Assembly: GCA_002084875.1 (NCBI GenBank)
Contig: NBMH01000047.1
Span: 1-50,343, forward strand
Length of the DNA: 50,343 bases
Origin: Anaerolineaceae bacterium 4572_78
GTDB lineage: Bacteria > Chloroflexota > Anaerolineae > 4572-78
Reading direction: 5' to 3'
This document shows positions 26,697 through 36,005 of this stretch, piece by piece (the first letter of the stretch is position 1; every line of letters begins with the position of its first letter). The notes under the pieces are model-generated. The model did not search any database. It had not been told where the DNA came from and saw only the letters and a program-made list of their open reading frames with translations. The translations under genes and the position numbers were made by a program.

Positions 26697-26825
26697 TTTT
26701 CCAAAAAATTGAACTTCTTGATTTTACCATGATTATTTTAGAAATCCAATTTTTTTTGGACAAATTGAATTTCTTGTTTAAACCAACTCACCAAACTCAC
26801 TAATTATTCACTTCCCATCTTGTCA

Positions 26826-26962
26826 GTAGACCCTAACCTCCCAGCCTCTTCACCTCTTGGCAGTAGACCCCAACTCCCAGCCCTTCCCCTACGAGGAGAA
26901 GGGAGTAAGATTTCCCCTCTCCTTGTGTGGGAGGGGTTAGGGGTGGGGGTGAACGGTTACCT
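26826..26962. repeat. GC-rich dispersed repeat, two partial units
   Basis: CAGTAGACCC is repeated at 26824 and 26862, followed by CCTACGAGGAGAAGGGAGT and GGGGTTAGGGGTGGGGGTGA. Conceptual translations in several frames give Pro/Gly-rich peptides but no plausible gene. The rest of 26697-26825 is AT-rich with two TTGAATTTCTTG/TTGAACTTCTTG-like direct repeats and no gene. Confidence 0.65.
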
Positions 26963-26974
26963 AGCTCACCAAAC

Positions 26975-27463
26975 TCATAATCCTCGATATGTCCACAAAC
27001 GATTTGCCCCAAAATTCCAAAAGAGAACAACACCAATAGCAGTGGCTTTAGCAATGTAGGCGGCAAATTCTAATGTTAAGGAGTGTTCAGGTATCATTAT
27101 CTCAAATGTAGGTATGTAAAAATAAGTGTATGTAAAATATACAATTGCCGAGTTGATGAATAAACCCATGATATTAACTAGGACAAATTGGACTAACTGC
27201 GTATTCCTGTCACGAGAGCGTGATTCGGGAAATGTCCAAAGCCGATTCCAAACAAAATTATTGACAATCGCTACTGCAACTGAAATGGTATTAGCGATGG
27301 TGATATATACTGGGGTTCGCCAGCCTGTTAAAATAATAATTAAGGTAAAAAGTCCAAAATCAATAACAGCTCCACTTGCCCCTACAATGCTAAATTTTAT
27401 AAAGCGTTTTACTTCTCTTCTTTTATCAGTTTGTTTTACCTTGTCTGTAAAACTTGTCATCAT
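26975..27463 (-). CDS. GtrA family membrane protein
   Basis: 162 residues with four hydrophobic segments. FIKFSIVGASGAVIDFGLF is the typical opening of GtrA/DPMS3-like proteins, followed by ISVAVAIVNNFVWNRLWTF and a final NFGANRLWTYRGL. GtrA proteins are thought to help move polyprenyl-linked sugars across the membrane and often work with GT2 enzymes like the one at 13198-13902. The C-terminus ends next to the GC-rich repeat. The first codons overlap the end of the O-antigen ligase gene by 38 bases in another frame; Met2 is equally possible as the start. Confidence 0.88.
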   Translation of the reverse strand: MMTSFTDKVKQTDKRREVKRFIKFSIVGASGAVIDFGLFTLIIILTGWRTPVYITIANTISVAVAIVNNFVWNRLWTFPESRSRDRNTQLVQFVLVNIMGLFINSAIVYFTYTYFYIPTFEIMIPEHSLTLEFAAYIAKATAIGVVLFWNFGANRLWTYRGL

Positions 27464-28991
27464 AATTGTTACAGTCCTTCCAAACCAACGTAATTAATCC
27501 CAAAATAATTGCTATGTGTAAATACATGCCTTGCACATATAAATTATCAACGAAATTATGCAAATGCAAGTGCGTAATTATTCCGATAGAACCAGCCACG
27601 ATAGTCCGATTAAAACTATATAACTTGGTACTCATAAGGGTACGCATGGCAAAAATAATCACCCATAGCCATAAGATAATATAACTTAACAAACCCAGAA
27701 AACCAATCTCAGCTCCTAAGTTCAAAATGTAGTTGTGAGCATGCCCAAGAGGTTCAATCCATCTACCGATAGCGTAATCGGGATAAACAGTTTGATAATT
27801 ACCGAACCCAATTCCCAGCCACTTATGGTCAGCCCACATGTTTTGAGCGGTATGCCAATGAGCCAATCGCTCTACCGTAGAGATGTTATCACTGCGAACT
27901 GAAATGGTTGAAATATCTTTCAAACCGATGTAGGGAATAGCGGATTCAAACCGTTGAATGATTCCGTCTGGTAGTATAGATATATCTTCTAAAGTATCTG
28001 CAATTACCATGCCGATTATACCGACAATGGAAATAATTGTCCACCATCTGCCGTGCAGAAAAACTGTCACTGCAATCGCTACTATTGCTCCTATCCATGC
28101 CCCACGTGATTGACTAGCTTGCATGGCATAAGACATGCCCCAAAAAATCAAGATGGTAATTATGGATGTTATTAGAAATTTGATTTTTCCGAAATACCAT
28201 GTTTCTGTCCGAATTTTTGTTATCAAAGATTGAATTTGCCACAACATCACACTGAAGGCTAACGGTAAAATCAACCCCATGTAACCTGCAAAAGGATTCG
28301 GTTGGTTGAATGACCCATAAGCACGCATATTTTCATGATACATAAATTCAGGAGGCCCATAAAGAGTCACAAATTGATAGATTCCTAATCCAGCCTGAGT
28401 AACCCCCATAAACAATATCAAACCAACTATCCGTCTGCTATCTTTTAGTGAAAGATTATCCACGATGAATAGGTAAATGATTAACATCTCTATCCACTTT
28501 ATGGTTTCTATCACACTAGAGGTAATCGAAGTCATGGTCAGCCATGAAAATCCAATTCCTCCCAAGAAAATCATGAATGGAAATAGCAACGGTGGATGAG
28601 GAATAACAATTGCTTGTTTAGAAGCTTTCCTCAATAGCCATGAAATCAACATCAAGCCAATGAGCGGTTCCATGGGGGTAAGATTTGCTTCGCCTATTTC
28701 CAACTGAAGGAAAGAACTGAAGGGAATGATTGGAATTAGCAAGTACAAACATAATTTTGGCTGAATCAGGATTAAGGTTAGGAGTATTGTGCCTGCTAAA
28801 ATACTTCCTATCAAAAGGACAGGCATGGTGGCAAAACAAATACCCAGCCCAAGCAAAACAATGACACATAGTACGGATTTCCAGTCCGTACATGCGGACA
28901 GACAAGATGTTTGTCCTACATGGGTGTTATTGATGTGCCAATTTGTTTCGAAAATACGCAATAGCTTTTGCCAGTCCATCATTAATATCAA
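27426..28991 (-). CDS. O-antigen ligase / Wzy-like membrane protein
   Basis: 521 residues with 10-12 hydrophobic segments. The signature region [20 protein letters not shown] (SRGA, followed by a large external loop) and [17 protein letters not shown] (the HN..L...GxxG motif) are those of WaaL/Wzy O-antigen ligase-polymerases, which transfer lipid-linked glycan at the periplasmic or outer face. Residues about 24-38 ([16 protein letters not shown]) come from a dispersed palindromic repeat at 28868-28922, and the first residues overlap the end of the epimerase gene. The native start is therefore uncertain; the first membrane segment begins at about residue 40 and the real start may be lost or be a nearby TTG. 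Confidence 0.8.
   Translation of the reverse strand: MILMMDWQKLLRIFETNWHINNTHVGQTSCLSACTDWKSVLCVIVLLGLGICFATMPVLLIGSILAGTILLTLILIQPKLCLYLLIPIIPFSSFLQLEIGEANLTPMEPLIGLMLISWLLRKASKQAIVIPHPPLLFPFMIFLGGIGFSWLTMTSITSSVIETIKWIEMLIIYLFIVDNLSLKDSRRIVGLILFMGVTQAGLGIYQFVTLYGPPEFMYHENMRAYGSFNQPNPFAGYMGLILPLAFSVMLWQIQSLITKIRTETWYFGKIKFLITSIITILIFWGMSYAMQASQSRGAWIGAIVAIAVTVFLHGRWWTIISIVGIIGMVIADTLEDISILPDGIIQRFESAIPYIGLKDISTISVRSDNISTVERLAHWHTAQNMWADHKWLGIGFGNYQTVYPDYAIGRWIEPLGHAHNYILNLGAEIGFLGLLSYIILWLWVIIFAMRTLMSTKLYSFNRTIVAGSIGIITHLHLHNFVDNLYVQGMYLHIAIILGLITLVWKDCNNYDDKFYRQGKTN
28868..28922. repeat. Palindromic dispersed repeat inside the O-antigen ligase 5' end
   Basis: GTACGGATTT-CCA-GTCCGTAC and GGACAGACAAGATGTTTGTCCT are two short palindromes. 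Related text occurs at 13047-13099 and 45694-45752. Confidence 0.6.
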
Positions 28992-29877
28992 CCTGCGGCT
29001 CCCAATCTAAAATGCGTTTTGCTTTGCCAATATCGGGCTGACGTTGTTTGGGGTCATCTTTGATACGTTGGTCTTTAGGTTGAACAAATGTAATTTCAGA
29101 TGAGCTATCGGTTAGCTCAATAATCTTATGAGCAAATTGCAGAATGGTCATCTCTTTTGGGTTGCCAATGTTGACTGGGTCAGTTTCATCAGAATGAAGA
29201 AGCCGATAAATTCCCTCAACTAAATCACTGACATAACAAAATGAACGTGTTTGCAAGCCATCACCAAAAACGGTCAGGGGTTTGTTTTCCAATGCTTGAG
29301 CGATAAAGTTTGGTACAACACGTCCATCATTAAGACGCATTCTTTCCCCAAAGGTGTTAAATATACGGACAATTCGGGTATCAACCCCATGATAACGATG
29401 GTATGCCATTGTGATTGCCTCGGCGAAACGCTTTGCCTCATCATACACGCCACGTGGACCAATCGGGTTGACGTTTCCCCAATATTCCTCTGTTTGGGGA
29501 TGAACAAGTGGGTCACCATAGACTTCAGAAGTGGAAGCTAAAAGAAGTTTAGCACTTTTTGCCTTTGCCAAGCCTAATGCTTTATGTGTTCCTAATGCTC
29601 CTACCTTTAAAGTTTGAATCGGTAATTCCAGATAATCAATCGGACTAGCAGGTGAAGCAAAATGCAAAACCGCATCCAGTTTTCCACCAATGTAAATGTA
29701 ATTTGTGACATCATGCTTAATAAACAAAAACTTTGGATGTCTCGCTAAATGTTCAATATTGGCTGTATTGCCTGTAATTAGGTTATCCATGGCGATAACT
29801 GTATGCCCTTCAGCCAAAAAATGGTCACATAAATGGGAGCCAAGAAAACCAGCCCCCCCAGTAATCAATACACGCAA
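28927..29877 (-). CDS. NAD-dependent epimerase, UDP-glucuronate decarboxylase (UXS) type
   Basis: 316 residues, full length. It probably converts UDP-glucuronate to UDP-xylose in the cytosol for envelope glycans. The Rossmann motif is TGGAGFLG (6-13); catalytic Ser/Thr near 115-117 ([10 protein letters not shown]); Y145 and K149 in GVYDEAKR; substrate site [21 protein letters not shown] as in UXS. This SDR is intact, unlike the one at 36006-36895. It is the first gene of a run with O-antigen ligase and GtrA on the minus strand, overlapping the ligase frame by 65 bases. Confidence 0.88.
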   Translation of the reverse strand: MRVLITGGAGFLGSHLCDHFLAEGHTVIAMDNLITGNTANIEHLARHPKFLFIKHDVTNYIYIGGKLDAVLHFASPASPIDYLELPIQTLKVGALGTHKALGLAKAKSAKLLLASTSEVYGDPLVHPQTEEYWGNVNPIGPRGVYDEAKRFAEAITMAYHRYHGVDTRIVRIFNTFGERMRLNDGRVVPNFIAQALENKPLTVFGDGLQTRSFCYVSDLVEGIYRLLHSDETDPVNIGNPKEMTILQFAHKIIELTDSSSEITFVQPKDQRIKDDPKQRQPDIGKAKRILDWEPQVDINDGLAKAIAYFRNKLAHQ

Positions 29878-29999
29878 AATATACCTCCCTAGAAAATTTG
29901 TAATTGTACGAATCCATTATACGCTTATTGGAAAAAAATGCAAGTGTTGTCATGATAAGGTCAACAATTCCCATTTTGGGTAATTATTCACTCCTCTTC

Positions 30000-30052
30000 A
30001 TGTTAGACCCCAACCCCAAGACCCTTCCCCCTACGAGGAGAAGGGGAGTAGG
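30000..30052. repeat. GC-rich dispersed repeat interrupted by a MITE
   Basis: AGACCCCAACCCCAAGACCC and CCTACGAGGAGAAGGGGAGT, continuing after the MITE at 30261 with GTGCTGGGGGTGAACGGTTA. The same joined text at 26865-26960 shows that the MITE landed inside this repeat. The stretch 29878-30528 holds only repeats and the leader of the next gene. Confidence 0.7.
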
Positions 30053-30260
30053 TAGGGCTGTTTAATGCTAAAACAAAAAACATGCTTGGGAGATTTTTCG
30101 ACATGATTTTCAATCACGTGGTCGCACATGGAGCGAAAAAGCTTGCTTTTTCATGTCAAAGCAAGTTTTGACCCTCCAGTTTATCTTGTCAAAAAATAGC
30201 ATTGAACAGATATGAATAGTAGGGGCCGTACGCCCCTACAACTAGCATTGAACAACCCTA
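30053..30260 (+). mobile_element. MITE-like element, type A, most complete copy with a nested insertion
   Basis: It starts TAGGGCTGTTTAATGCTAAA, then AACATGCTTGGGAGATTTTT, CACGTGGTCGCACA, the double-hairpin core (TGGAGC to CCCTCCA, second hairpin with one G-T pair), TTTATCTTGTCAAAAAATAG and a first right end CATTGAACAG at about 30200. A GTAGGGGC/GCCCCTAC palindrome unit then duplicates the right end, so a second TAGCATTGAACAACCCTA closes the element. Confidence 0.8.
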
Positions 30261-30381
30261 GTGCTGGGGGTGAACGGTTACCTTTTTTTGTGGAATTTTG
30301 CTTATTAGTTTTTCTGTGGTACAATGGGCTTTGCTAGATGAAGAATTTGTGTTCTATACTCATGAATGCCATTTGGATCTA

Positions 30382-30413
30382 GACCTGACAGGTTTTTAAA
30401 AACCTGTCAGGTC
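30382..30413. repeat. 32-base perfect palindrome
   Basis: GACCTGACAGGTTTTT and its exact reverse complement form one uninterrupted palindrome, preceded by TTTGGATCTA as at 16815. CAGGTCTAAC is repeated once more on the right. Confidence 0.75.
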
Positions 30414-30528
30414 TAACAGGTCTAACCATTGAACCTTTAGTTATTACCTTTAAAATGATATTTTATAATAGTGCTACGTTTCTTAATTTAAAATTACAGT
30501 CTTTGGAGGGTTTAATTATCGTGACACA

Positions 30529-31646
30529 ATGTTAAGTGCAGTTCAAAATCCAAGTCAAGTAAAATATGAACTGGATTCTTATAATTACTATTTTCAACAA
30601 GAATTGGATGCAACACCATTTCCAAATTTTCCCATAGCTAAAAAGATTCATGCTGTCTATCCCATTTTTGGTAAGAAATACGACCTGTTTAAGCGTACCA
30701 GTGAAGGGCTACATCGAATTTTTGAAAAGGTATGTGAAGAACGACATCGAGAATTAAATGCTGGCGAGGACACATTTCATTTTACAGAGATTGAACAAAG
30801 ACTAGCTCGAGTTCATCCCAAAAACATGCCTTTAATTCGACATCTACGCTTTGATGCTATTTACTCACCTTCACACCATGACCTGAAAATTTTGGAATGT
30901 AACCCAGAAAATCCTGGTGGGCTTTGGGATAATGATTTTGCCGTCAGTTGCATGGCACGAAACATGAGCAAATTGTATCAGGGCATTTTTGCTCCCGATG
31001 GCGATTTTTCAAAAATCAATCATCGAAAACAGCATGAGCATGCACTTCATTCTATTGTATCTGCTCATGAGGCTATGTATGGCTATCCCCCTGTTACCAT
31101 AGCCATCGGTGTTTTCCCTGACGATGATGGATATTTCGTCGGGGAATGTCAAGCCAATTATTTTCGTTCACAGGGATATAATGTCGTTATGGTTGACCCA
31201 TGTGAACTTCGTTATTGGGAAGGGAAAGTTTATGCTCCCGATAACACTCCTGTTGATGTCTTATTTCGTAGCTTTGTGTTGTCAGAAACACGCGACTATG
31301 CCCATGGTTTAGAATATTTTTGTCGTGCCTACGAAAATCATGATTTGTGTGTCGTGCCGCCCATGTCCGATTCATTGGTTACTTCCAAAACACTCATTGC
31401 TGAAATCCCGACCCGCTATCGGCATTTATTGACTGAAGAAGATATCCGCATGAAACCATCAAATCACCATACTATCATCCTGATGGACGAGTTTCCATTG
31501 AAACTATCAATGTGGTCATCGGAAATTTGACTATTTTAGATAAGTATATCGGTACATTGGTTCGTGGTTCGCTTTCAAACGTGATTAACACCCATCAAGG
31601 TGCTGAAATTTTGACTCCCTTTGACCCCGATTATCTTAGGATTTAG
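30529..31646 (+). pseudogene. Circularly permuted ATP-grasp protein (glutathionylspermidine-synthase-like), broken
   Basis: Frame 1 from the ATG at 30529 codes about 300 normal-looking residues (FDAIYSPSHHDLKILECNPENPGG; MVDPCELRYWEGKVY; VPPMSDSLVTSKTLIAEIP) up to LLTEEDI, then nonsense. Another frame resumes at about 31455 with SPYYHPDGRVSIETINVVIG and continues KYIGTLVRGSLSNVINTHQG to a TAG at 31644-31646. Both parts fit one ATP-grasp protein whose ATP-binding middle (with the KP...GGxGV stretch) is missing, so it cannot bind ATP as read. The start is odd too: GGAGG stands 20 bases before this ATG but well placed for a GTG (30521) that runs into a stop after three codons. Confidence 0.7.
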
Positions 31647-31671
31647 GATTAGGAATTTAGGAAAAGATTCT

Positions 31672-31974
31672 ATGAATAAAGATATTCAAGTTACAATAGA
31701 AAAAGTAAAACCTATCTTAAAAATAGCGGCACCTTTTGTAGGAAAATTTGCCGCCCAAACAACCGCCGATTATCTCAACAATCGACGTGAGGCACGCTTT
31801 GAGAAAGAACGCCCTATTGAATGTCCACCATGTCCTGAAGCGGTTTATATGGCTAGGCAGGTAAAGAAACCTGCCATGCTAAGTTCAGGTACAATTTTAT
31901 CGCATCTGTCAAGTGGTTTAATCGGTGGTATTATCACATTCGTTGGGGCAATGTGGTTTTTGAGAAATAGTTAA
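31672..31974 (+). CDS. Small single-pass membrane protein of unknown function
   Basis: 100 residues from the ATG at 31672; an upstream TTG frame from 31621 overlaps the ATP-grasp end and is unlikely. The N-terminal half is basic and helical (VGKFAAQTTADYLNNRREARFEKERP), then CPPCPEA, and the C-terminus is one hydrophobic helix (GLIGGIITFVGAMWFL). The CPPC pair suggests redox or metal chemistry, but nothing more can be said. Its stop overlaps the ATG of the next gene by one base (TAATG), so the two are coupled, and it follows the broken ATP-grasp gene in the same direction. Confidence 0.6.
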   Translation: MNKDIQVTIEKVKPILKIAAPFVGKFAAQTTADYLNNRREARFEKERPIECPPCPEAVYMARQVKKPAMLSSGTILSHLSSGLIGGIITFVGAMWFLRNS

Positions 31975-32924
31975 TGTACACATGTACAATGAAAATACCA
32001 CCGCAACTCTTAAAGTTATACCAACTGTTTCAAAATTCTCGAAATATAATTGGTATAACTGTTTTGATGGTGCTTTCTCTCATAACACCGCTTTTTGGTG
32101 TAGGAGGGGATTTTTCAGCATTTATTGCGGCAGTAACCCGCATTGGCTACGGTGTTCACACTTGGAATCCATACCCGTTTTATTGGTTGGTTGAACCATT
32201 TGCTTTGCCACCATTACAATGGGGATTTTTATTGTGGTTGCTCTTGAACATGCTGGGCTATCTGTACGCCATTGATAAATTTCATGGCGATTTTTTGTCT
32301 TTTAGCTGGTCATATCCTGCGATTTATGGCATCCTGACAGGACAATCGGAAGGTATTGCGGCTTTAGGTTTAGCATTGGGTATGTTTGCTCCAAGTTGGG
32401 TAGCTGGCATAGGAATTGCATTTCTTAGTTTTAAGACACATTTGGGGCTGGTGCCAATTATTTTTATCATCGCTTACCGTCGAGATTGGCGAGTGTTGAT
32501 AATTCCTATCGTTCTTTATTTGGCTAGTTTTCTGTATTGGGGATGGTGGATACCAGAATGGCTCGGAAACATGTACATGCCAGGCTCGGTTGAATGGCGA
32601 CTTAGTCACAATACATCCCTTTTCCCATGGGGACTGATATTTATTCCCTTAGCCTGGTTTTGGTGGCGAAATTCGTTGAGCATGTGGTTGATAATACAAG
32701 GGCTAACCATGCCATACTACACGCTTTACTCATATTCAATTGTTTATGTGGCTTGCCAAGTTCCATGGTGGGTTACAGCTTTTATGTGGCTTAGCATTAT
32801 TGTTAATCATCCCATTCCGAAAATGATTGTGCCGTTTTTATTGATGATAGCAGTACAACATCAATTAGAGATATACCAAAAAAGGGTTAGTTTTGTGAAT
32901 ACCGTAAGAGGGTTTATGCCATAA
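31974..32924 (+). CDS. GT87/DUF2029-like membrane protein with repeat-derived C-terminus
   Basis: 316 residues, 8-9 hydrophobic segments. GGDFSAFIAAVTRIGYG after the first segment resembles the D-x-x-x-Y/F external loop of GT87-type GT-C enzymes; GILTGQSEGIAALGLALGM and FLSFKTHLGLVP match the later 'G-Q-x-x-x-x' and 'K-P/T' landmarks. The last 15 residues (QKRVSFVNTVRGFMP) and the stop come from the 133-bp repeat at 32881, so the original end was displaced. It is coupled by one-base overlap to the small gene before it, and is weakly similar in layout to 1577-2710. Confidence 0.6.
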   Translation: MYTCTMKIPPQLLKLYQLFQNSRNIIGITVLMVLSLITPLFGVGGDFSAFIAAVTRIGYGVHTWNPYPFYWLVEPFALPPLQWGFLLWLLLNMLGYLYAIDKFHGDFLSFSWSYPAIYGILTGQSEGIAALGLALGMFAPSWVAGIGIAFLSFKTHLGLVPIIFIIAYRRDWRVLIIPIVLYLASFLYWGWWIPEWLGNMYMPGSVEWRLSHNTSLFPWGLIFIPLAWFWWRNSLSMWLIIQGLTMPYYTLYSYSIVYVACQVPWWVTAFMWLSIIVNHPIPKMIVPFLLMIAVQHQLEIYQKRVSFVNTVRGFMP

Positions 32925-33014
32925 ACCCCTACATTAATACCGTTCACAAATGTAGGGGTTTGTGGCACAAACCACATGGTTTAAAATTACAATTCTTACC
33001 CTTAGCAAGTATAA
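32881..33014 (+). repeat. 133-bp repeat (MITE-like), copy 2
   Basis: Almost identical to 19965-20098, from AAAGGGTTAGTTTTGTGAAT to CTTACCCTTAGCAAGTATAA. It supplies the end of the preceding reading frame. No transposase fragment is beside this copy. Confidence 0.8.
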
Positions 33015-33049
33015 TACCAGTTAAGGTCAATTTGACATGAACTTACGAG

Positions 33050-33077
33050 AGGAGTCCACTATCCTTTGCGGACTCCT
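33050..33077. repeat. Short hairpin AGGAGTCC / GGACTCCT
   Basis: An 8-bp stem with a 12-base loop, 24 bases before the YdjM-like start codon. It belongs to the small GGAGTCC palindromes common here. It could affect the leader RNA. Confidence 0.45.
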
Positions 33078-33100
33078 AATTACAGTTGAGGGTTAAAACT

Positions 33101-33667
33101 ATGACATACAAAGGACATTTTCTCATGGGGGCAGGTACGTCTGTTGCCATGTTTACGGTTGGTTACTTACTTAACGCAAATGGTATTCCTTATACATTAT
33201 TTGTCAGCGTTCCCTTTGTCATGTTGGGTAGCATTTTGCCTGATATTGACAATGAGAACAGCCGTATCAGTCATCGTTTGCCGACCATATCCAAAACTAT
33301 TCGCTCCGTGACCACACATCGAGGAATAACTCATTGGATTGACTGGGGAATATTATTTATTGCAATGGGTATTGGGATTAGTCTGCTTGGTGGTCTGTTT
33401 GGGCTGTATGGCATGTGGATTTTTGTTGGTTTGGGATTAGGACACTTAACCCATTTGCTAGGTGATAGCATGACTCGTGCAGGTATTCCTAAAGGCATCT
33501 TATTTCGTTGGCTGAATCGCCGTAAGCGATTGTGGCTGTTTCCGTATTCGATGAAAACGTTATCACTAACGACTGGTTTTAAGCCAAGTATTGCTGAATG
33601 GCTGTATGCCGCACTATGGACAGGAGCATGGGCTTTGCTTGCTACGATGGTTATGGTTTATGGCTGA
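33101..33667 (+). CDS. YdjM-like membrane-bound metal-dependent hydrolase (DUF457)
   Basis: 188 residues from the ATG at 33101 (GAGGG ten bases upstream). Four membrane segments. The family's metal-ligand signature is present: H6 in YKGHFLMG, LPDIDNENSRISHR, HRGITHWIDWG, and LTHLLGDSMTRAGI, that is D-x-D-x-x-x-S-x-x-x-x and HR-x-x-x-H followed by HxxxD. In E. coli YdjM is an inner-membrane, LexA-regulated protein of unknown substrate. No LexA box was recognised here. A strong terminator follows, so it is the last gene of its unit. Confidence 0.85.
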   Translation: MTYKGHFLMGAGTSVAMFTVGYLLNANGIPYTLFVSVPFVMLGSILPDIDNENSRISHRLPTISKTIRSVTTHRGITHWIDWGILFIAMGIGISLLGGLFGLYGMWIFVGLGLGHLTHLLGDSMTRAGIPKGILFRWLNRRKRLWLFPYSMKTLSLTTGFKPSIAEWLYAALWTGAWALLATMVMVYG

Positions 33668-33682
33668 ATCTGTAGCTCAAAT

Positions 33683-33718
33683 AAAAAGAAGTTCGTTGTA
33701 AATACGAACTTCTTTTTT
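33683..33718. terminator. Bidirectional rho-independent terminator
   Basis: AAAAAGAAGTTCGT (33683-33696), seven-base loop, ACGAACTTCTTTTTT (33704-33718): a 14-bp stem with U-runs on both strands, between the converging YdjM-like and sigma factor genes. Confidence 0.9.
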
Positions 33719-33744
33719 GGAAATTGGTATTGGAAAATTTGTGT

Positions 33745-34665
33745 TTAAACAAAAGCCCGCAAACGTCTTGCCTTGTCAGGGCGACGTAACTTTTTAATAG
33801 CTTCTTTTTCTATCTGGCGGATGCGTTCACGTGTAAGCCCGAATCGTTCGGCAACATCTTGGAGTGTCAAACAATGCCCGTCACGCAACCCATAACGAAG
33901 CTCCATTATCCGACTTTCACGAGCCGTTAGAGTAGCCAATGCTTTTTGGATTTCTTTTCCCAACAAGGTTCGGTCAATTTCACTTTCTAACTTAGCAGAA
34001 TCCTCTTCCATAACAAAATCAGCTAGTGTTGCCCCATCATCACCGACTGGAGCTTCTAAAGAAAGAGTTTCTTGACCATCACACAGCAGATTTTCAATTT
34101 GTTCAGGAGTGTCGTTCAATACTTCAGCAATTTCCTTAAGATCAGGAGTATGACCAAATTCCTGTGTAAGTTGATTGATTGTTTTGCGTATGGCACCCAA
34201 ACGGTCAACCTTATGCACAGGTAAACGAATTGTGCGTGTTTGCACAGCCACCGCCCGACTGACACTTTGCCGAATCCAGTAACTAGCATACGTACTTAGA
34301 CGTACACCACGAGTGGGGTCGAATTTGTCAATGGCTCTAATCAACCCAAGAACTCCTTCTTGAGATACTTCTGCTAATGTAAGACCATGCCCCGTGTAGC
34401 GGCCGGCAATACTGATTACCAATCGCCCGTTGGAAACAATCAATGTTTCGCGTGCCTTGTGACCAATTTTAGCTGTTTTTTCTAATCGCTTTAGCTCCAC
34501 CACATCTTTGGGGGGATTTCTATTTAGCAATGTCCGTGCCTTTTTCCCTGCAATCATCTTTGAAATAAGGCAACGTTCTTCCTGATACGACACAGGTGCA
34601 GTTCTAGCTAAATTTGCGATAGATAACCGATATAGTGCTTCTTCTGGAACCCAAGTTGTTGTCAT
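33745..34665 (-). CDS. Sigma-70 family factor, group 2 (RpoD-like, no region 1.1)
   Basis: 306 residues. Region 1.2 is short; region 2 is GRLVISIAGRYTGHGLTLAE, EGVLGLIRAIDKFDPTRG and STYASYWIRQSVSRAV, with the -10 recognition surface; region 3 includes RTIRLPVHKVDRL; region 4.2 is [24 protein letters not shown], a standard -35 HTH. It lacks region 1.1 and the acidic N-terminus found in RpoD at 40285-41613, so it is the non-essential type used under stress or starvation. GAGGGGG precedes the ATG. It has its own perfect TATAAT promoter at 34719. The STAS protein at 3298 belongs to a system that regulates a sigma factor, but no link is shown. Confidence 0.9.
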   Translation of the reverse strand: MTTTWVPEEALYRLSIANLARTAPVSYQEERCLISKMIAGKKARTLLNRNPPKDVVELKRLEKTAKIGHKARETLIVSNGRLVISIAGRYTGHGLTLAEVSQEGVLGLIRAIDKFDPTRGVRLSTYASYWIRQSVSRAVAVQTRTIRLPVHKVDRLGAIRKTINQLTQEFGHTPDLKEIAEVLNDTPEQIENLLCDGQETLSLEAPVGDDGATLADFVMEEDSAKLESEIDRTLLGKEIQKALATLTARESRIMELRYGLRDGHCLTLQDVAERFGLTRERIRQIEKEAIKKLRRPDKARRLRAFV

Positions 34666-34718
34666 CGTACACCCCCTCTTGTTACAAATTCAATAATTAT
34701 TGCGTAAGGTGAGAATTA

Positions 34719-34746
34719 ATTATAAAGACAATACAATTTTAGTAAA
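34719..34746 (-). promoter_or_regulatory. Promoter of the group 2 sigma gene
   Basis: On the minus strand TTTACT (34746-34741), 16 bases, perfect TATAAT (34724-34719), 54 bases before the ATG. The rest of 34747-34985 is AT-rich with no gene seen. Confidence 0.6.
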
Positions 34747-34985
34747 AAATTATTAGATTCAGATTAAAAAAACAAGTACAAGGCATATTTTAGGCTATAT
34801 TACTTATGAAATGATATTTTTCACTACACTAAATTTTAGCAATGCTAAATAATTTTGTACATTCACTCAACGTTTTAAAGTGGTCAATTATGACATGTCA
34901 ACCATAACTTTCAAATATTAGTCGAGTGATTGATTTAATCAGCAAATTAGAGTAGTATGGTATCAGCTTTTAAATTTGGGGGATT

Positions 34986-35791
34986 ATGTTTGAGATTATT
35001 TTTTTAGCCTTAAAAGTGGGCTTGGTTTTAGACGGCTCAATAAAGTTTTACTGACACATGGTCATCTAGACCATATACTTGGTTTAGGTGGTTTAGTTTC
35101 CACCTTAAGCCGTTGGGAAGCCTTGCATCATATCGAAATTTACGGTGGTAATTCAGCCCTAGAACGGGTAAAAATATTAATTCAAGATGTCGTATTGGGA
35201 CATGTTCCTTTACCTTTTCATGTTGATTACATTCCGTTAAAAGCAGGAATCATTTTTGAAGATAAATCATTTATCTTAAGTGCATTCCCAGTCAGTCATC
35301 GTGGGACAGGTTGTTTTGGGTTCGTTTTTGAAGAGAAACCACATTATCCATTTAATGCTGACAAAGCTATTATGCTTGGTATCCCCAACGGGCCTGAAAG
35401 GCGTAAATTAGTTGAAGGAAAAACAATTATCCTAAACGATGGGCGGATGATTTCTCCTGATGATGTGTTAGAACCAGCTATACACGGTACCAAATTGGTT
35501 TTTATTGCTGATGTGGGTGAAACAGCTGAGCTAGTTGATATTGCACAAGATGCTCATGCTCTTGTCATTGAAGCGACATACGTAAATCGTGATGTTAAAA
35601 TGGCTCGACAATTTGGGCATATTACCGCCGCCGAGGGAGCAACTTTAGCAAAAATGGCAAATGTAAAAAATCTTTATTTGACTCATCTCTCGCGACGCTA
35701 CCATTCCCATGAAGTTTTAGCCGAAGCTCAAGCTATCTTTCCCAATACTATCGTCGTTAATGACCTTGACCGAGTACAAGTAACGCGTTGA
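34986..35791 (+). pseudogene. rnz: Ribonuclease Z, broken near the N-terminus
   Basis: RNase Z trims the 3' ends of tRNA precursors. An ATG at 34986 with GGGGG upstream starts MFEIIFLALK in frame 1. After about 35010 the RNase Z text continues in another frame: SGLGFRRLNKVLLTHGHLDH, with the zinc motif HGHLDH, and then ILGLGGLVSTLSRWEALHHI to the end at 35791. The block normally between (GTSASxPS...CGEGTQRQ, about 38 residues) is gone and the frame is shifted. Later motifs (SHRGTGCFGF, FIADVGETAELVDIA, YLTHLSRRY with zinc-binding His) are intact. RNase Z is usually essential where tRNA genes lack encoded CCA, so a true null is suspicious. Confidence 0.85.
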
Positions 35792-35812
35792 TAAAAGATG
35801 TCAAAGCTAGTT

Positions 35813-35866
35813 GTAGGGGCGTACGGCCGTGTGCCCCTACTATTCAGCGTGGCCGTACGCCCCTAC
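35813..35866. repeat. GTAGGGGC palindrome unit with direct repeats
   Basis: GTAGGGGCGTACGGCC (35813-35828) and its exact reverse complement (35851-35866) flank 22 bases. CCCCTACTATTCAG occurs twice. The same type of unit is nested in the MITE at 30053 and stands at 8472. Confidence 0.65.
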
Positions 35867-35871
35867 TATTC

Positions 35872-35953
35872 AGGGCTGTTCAATGCTATTTTTTCAGGTA
35901 GAACATGTAGGAATATGGGACACATGTCTTATCATCGTGTAGGATTTATGCCA
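35872..35953 (-). mobile_element. MITE-like element, type B, truncated and inverted copy
   Basis: It begins AGGGCTGTTCAATGCTATTT and follows the reverse complement of 23292-23442 (TTCAGGTAGAACA, GTAGGAATATGG, CACATGTCTTATCATCGTGT, AGGATTTATG), then stops matching at about 35951. The other half and end are missing. Confidence 0.8.
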
Positions 35954-36005
35954 TCAGGCCTGGGTTTGGGTCTACTAAAATAATTACGGAAATGAGGAGT
36001 ATTTT

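Noticed and set aside
26820-27066. Coding ORFs of 79 and 77 residues on both strands
   Set aside because: They translate the GC-rich dispersed repeat (Pro/Gly/Leu-rich text) and lack ribosome sites; the plus-strand one overlaps gtrA.
35123-35791. Complete short RNase Z starting at 35123
   Set aside because: Conserved RNase Z sequence with the HGHLDH zinc motif lies in the same frame upstream of this ATG, so it is an internal Met.
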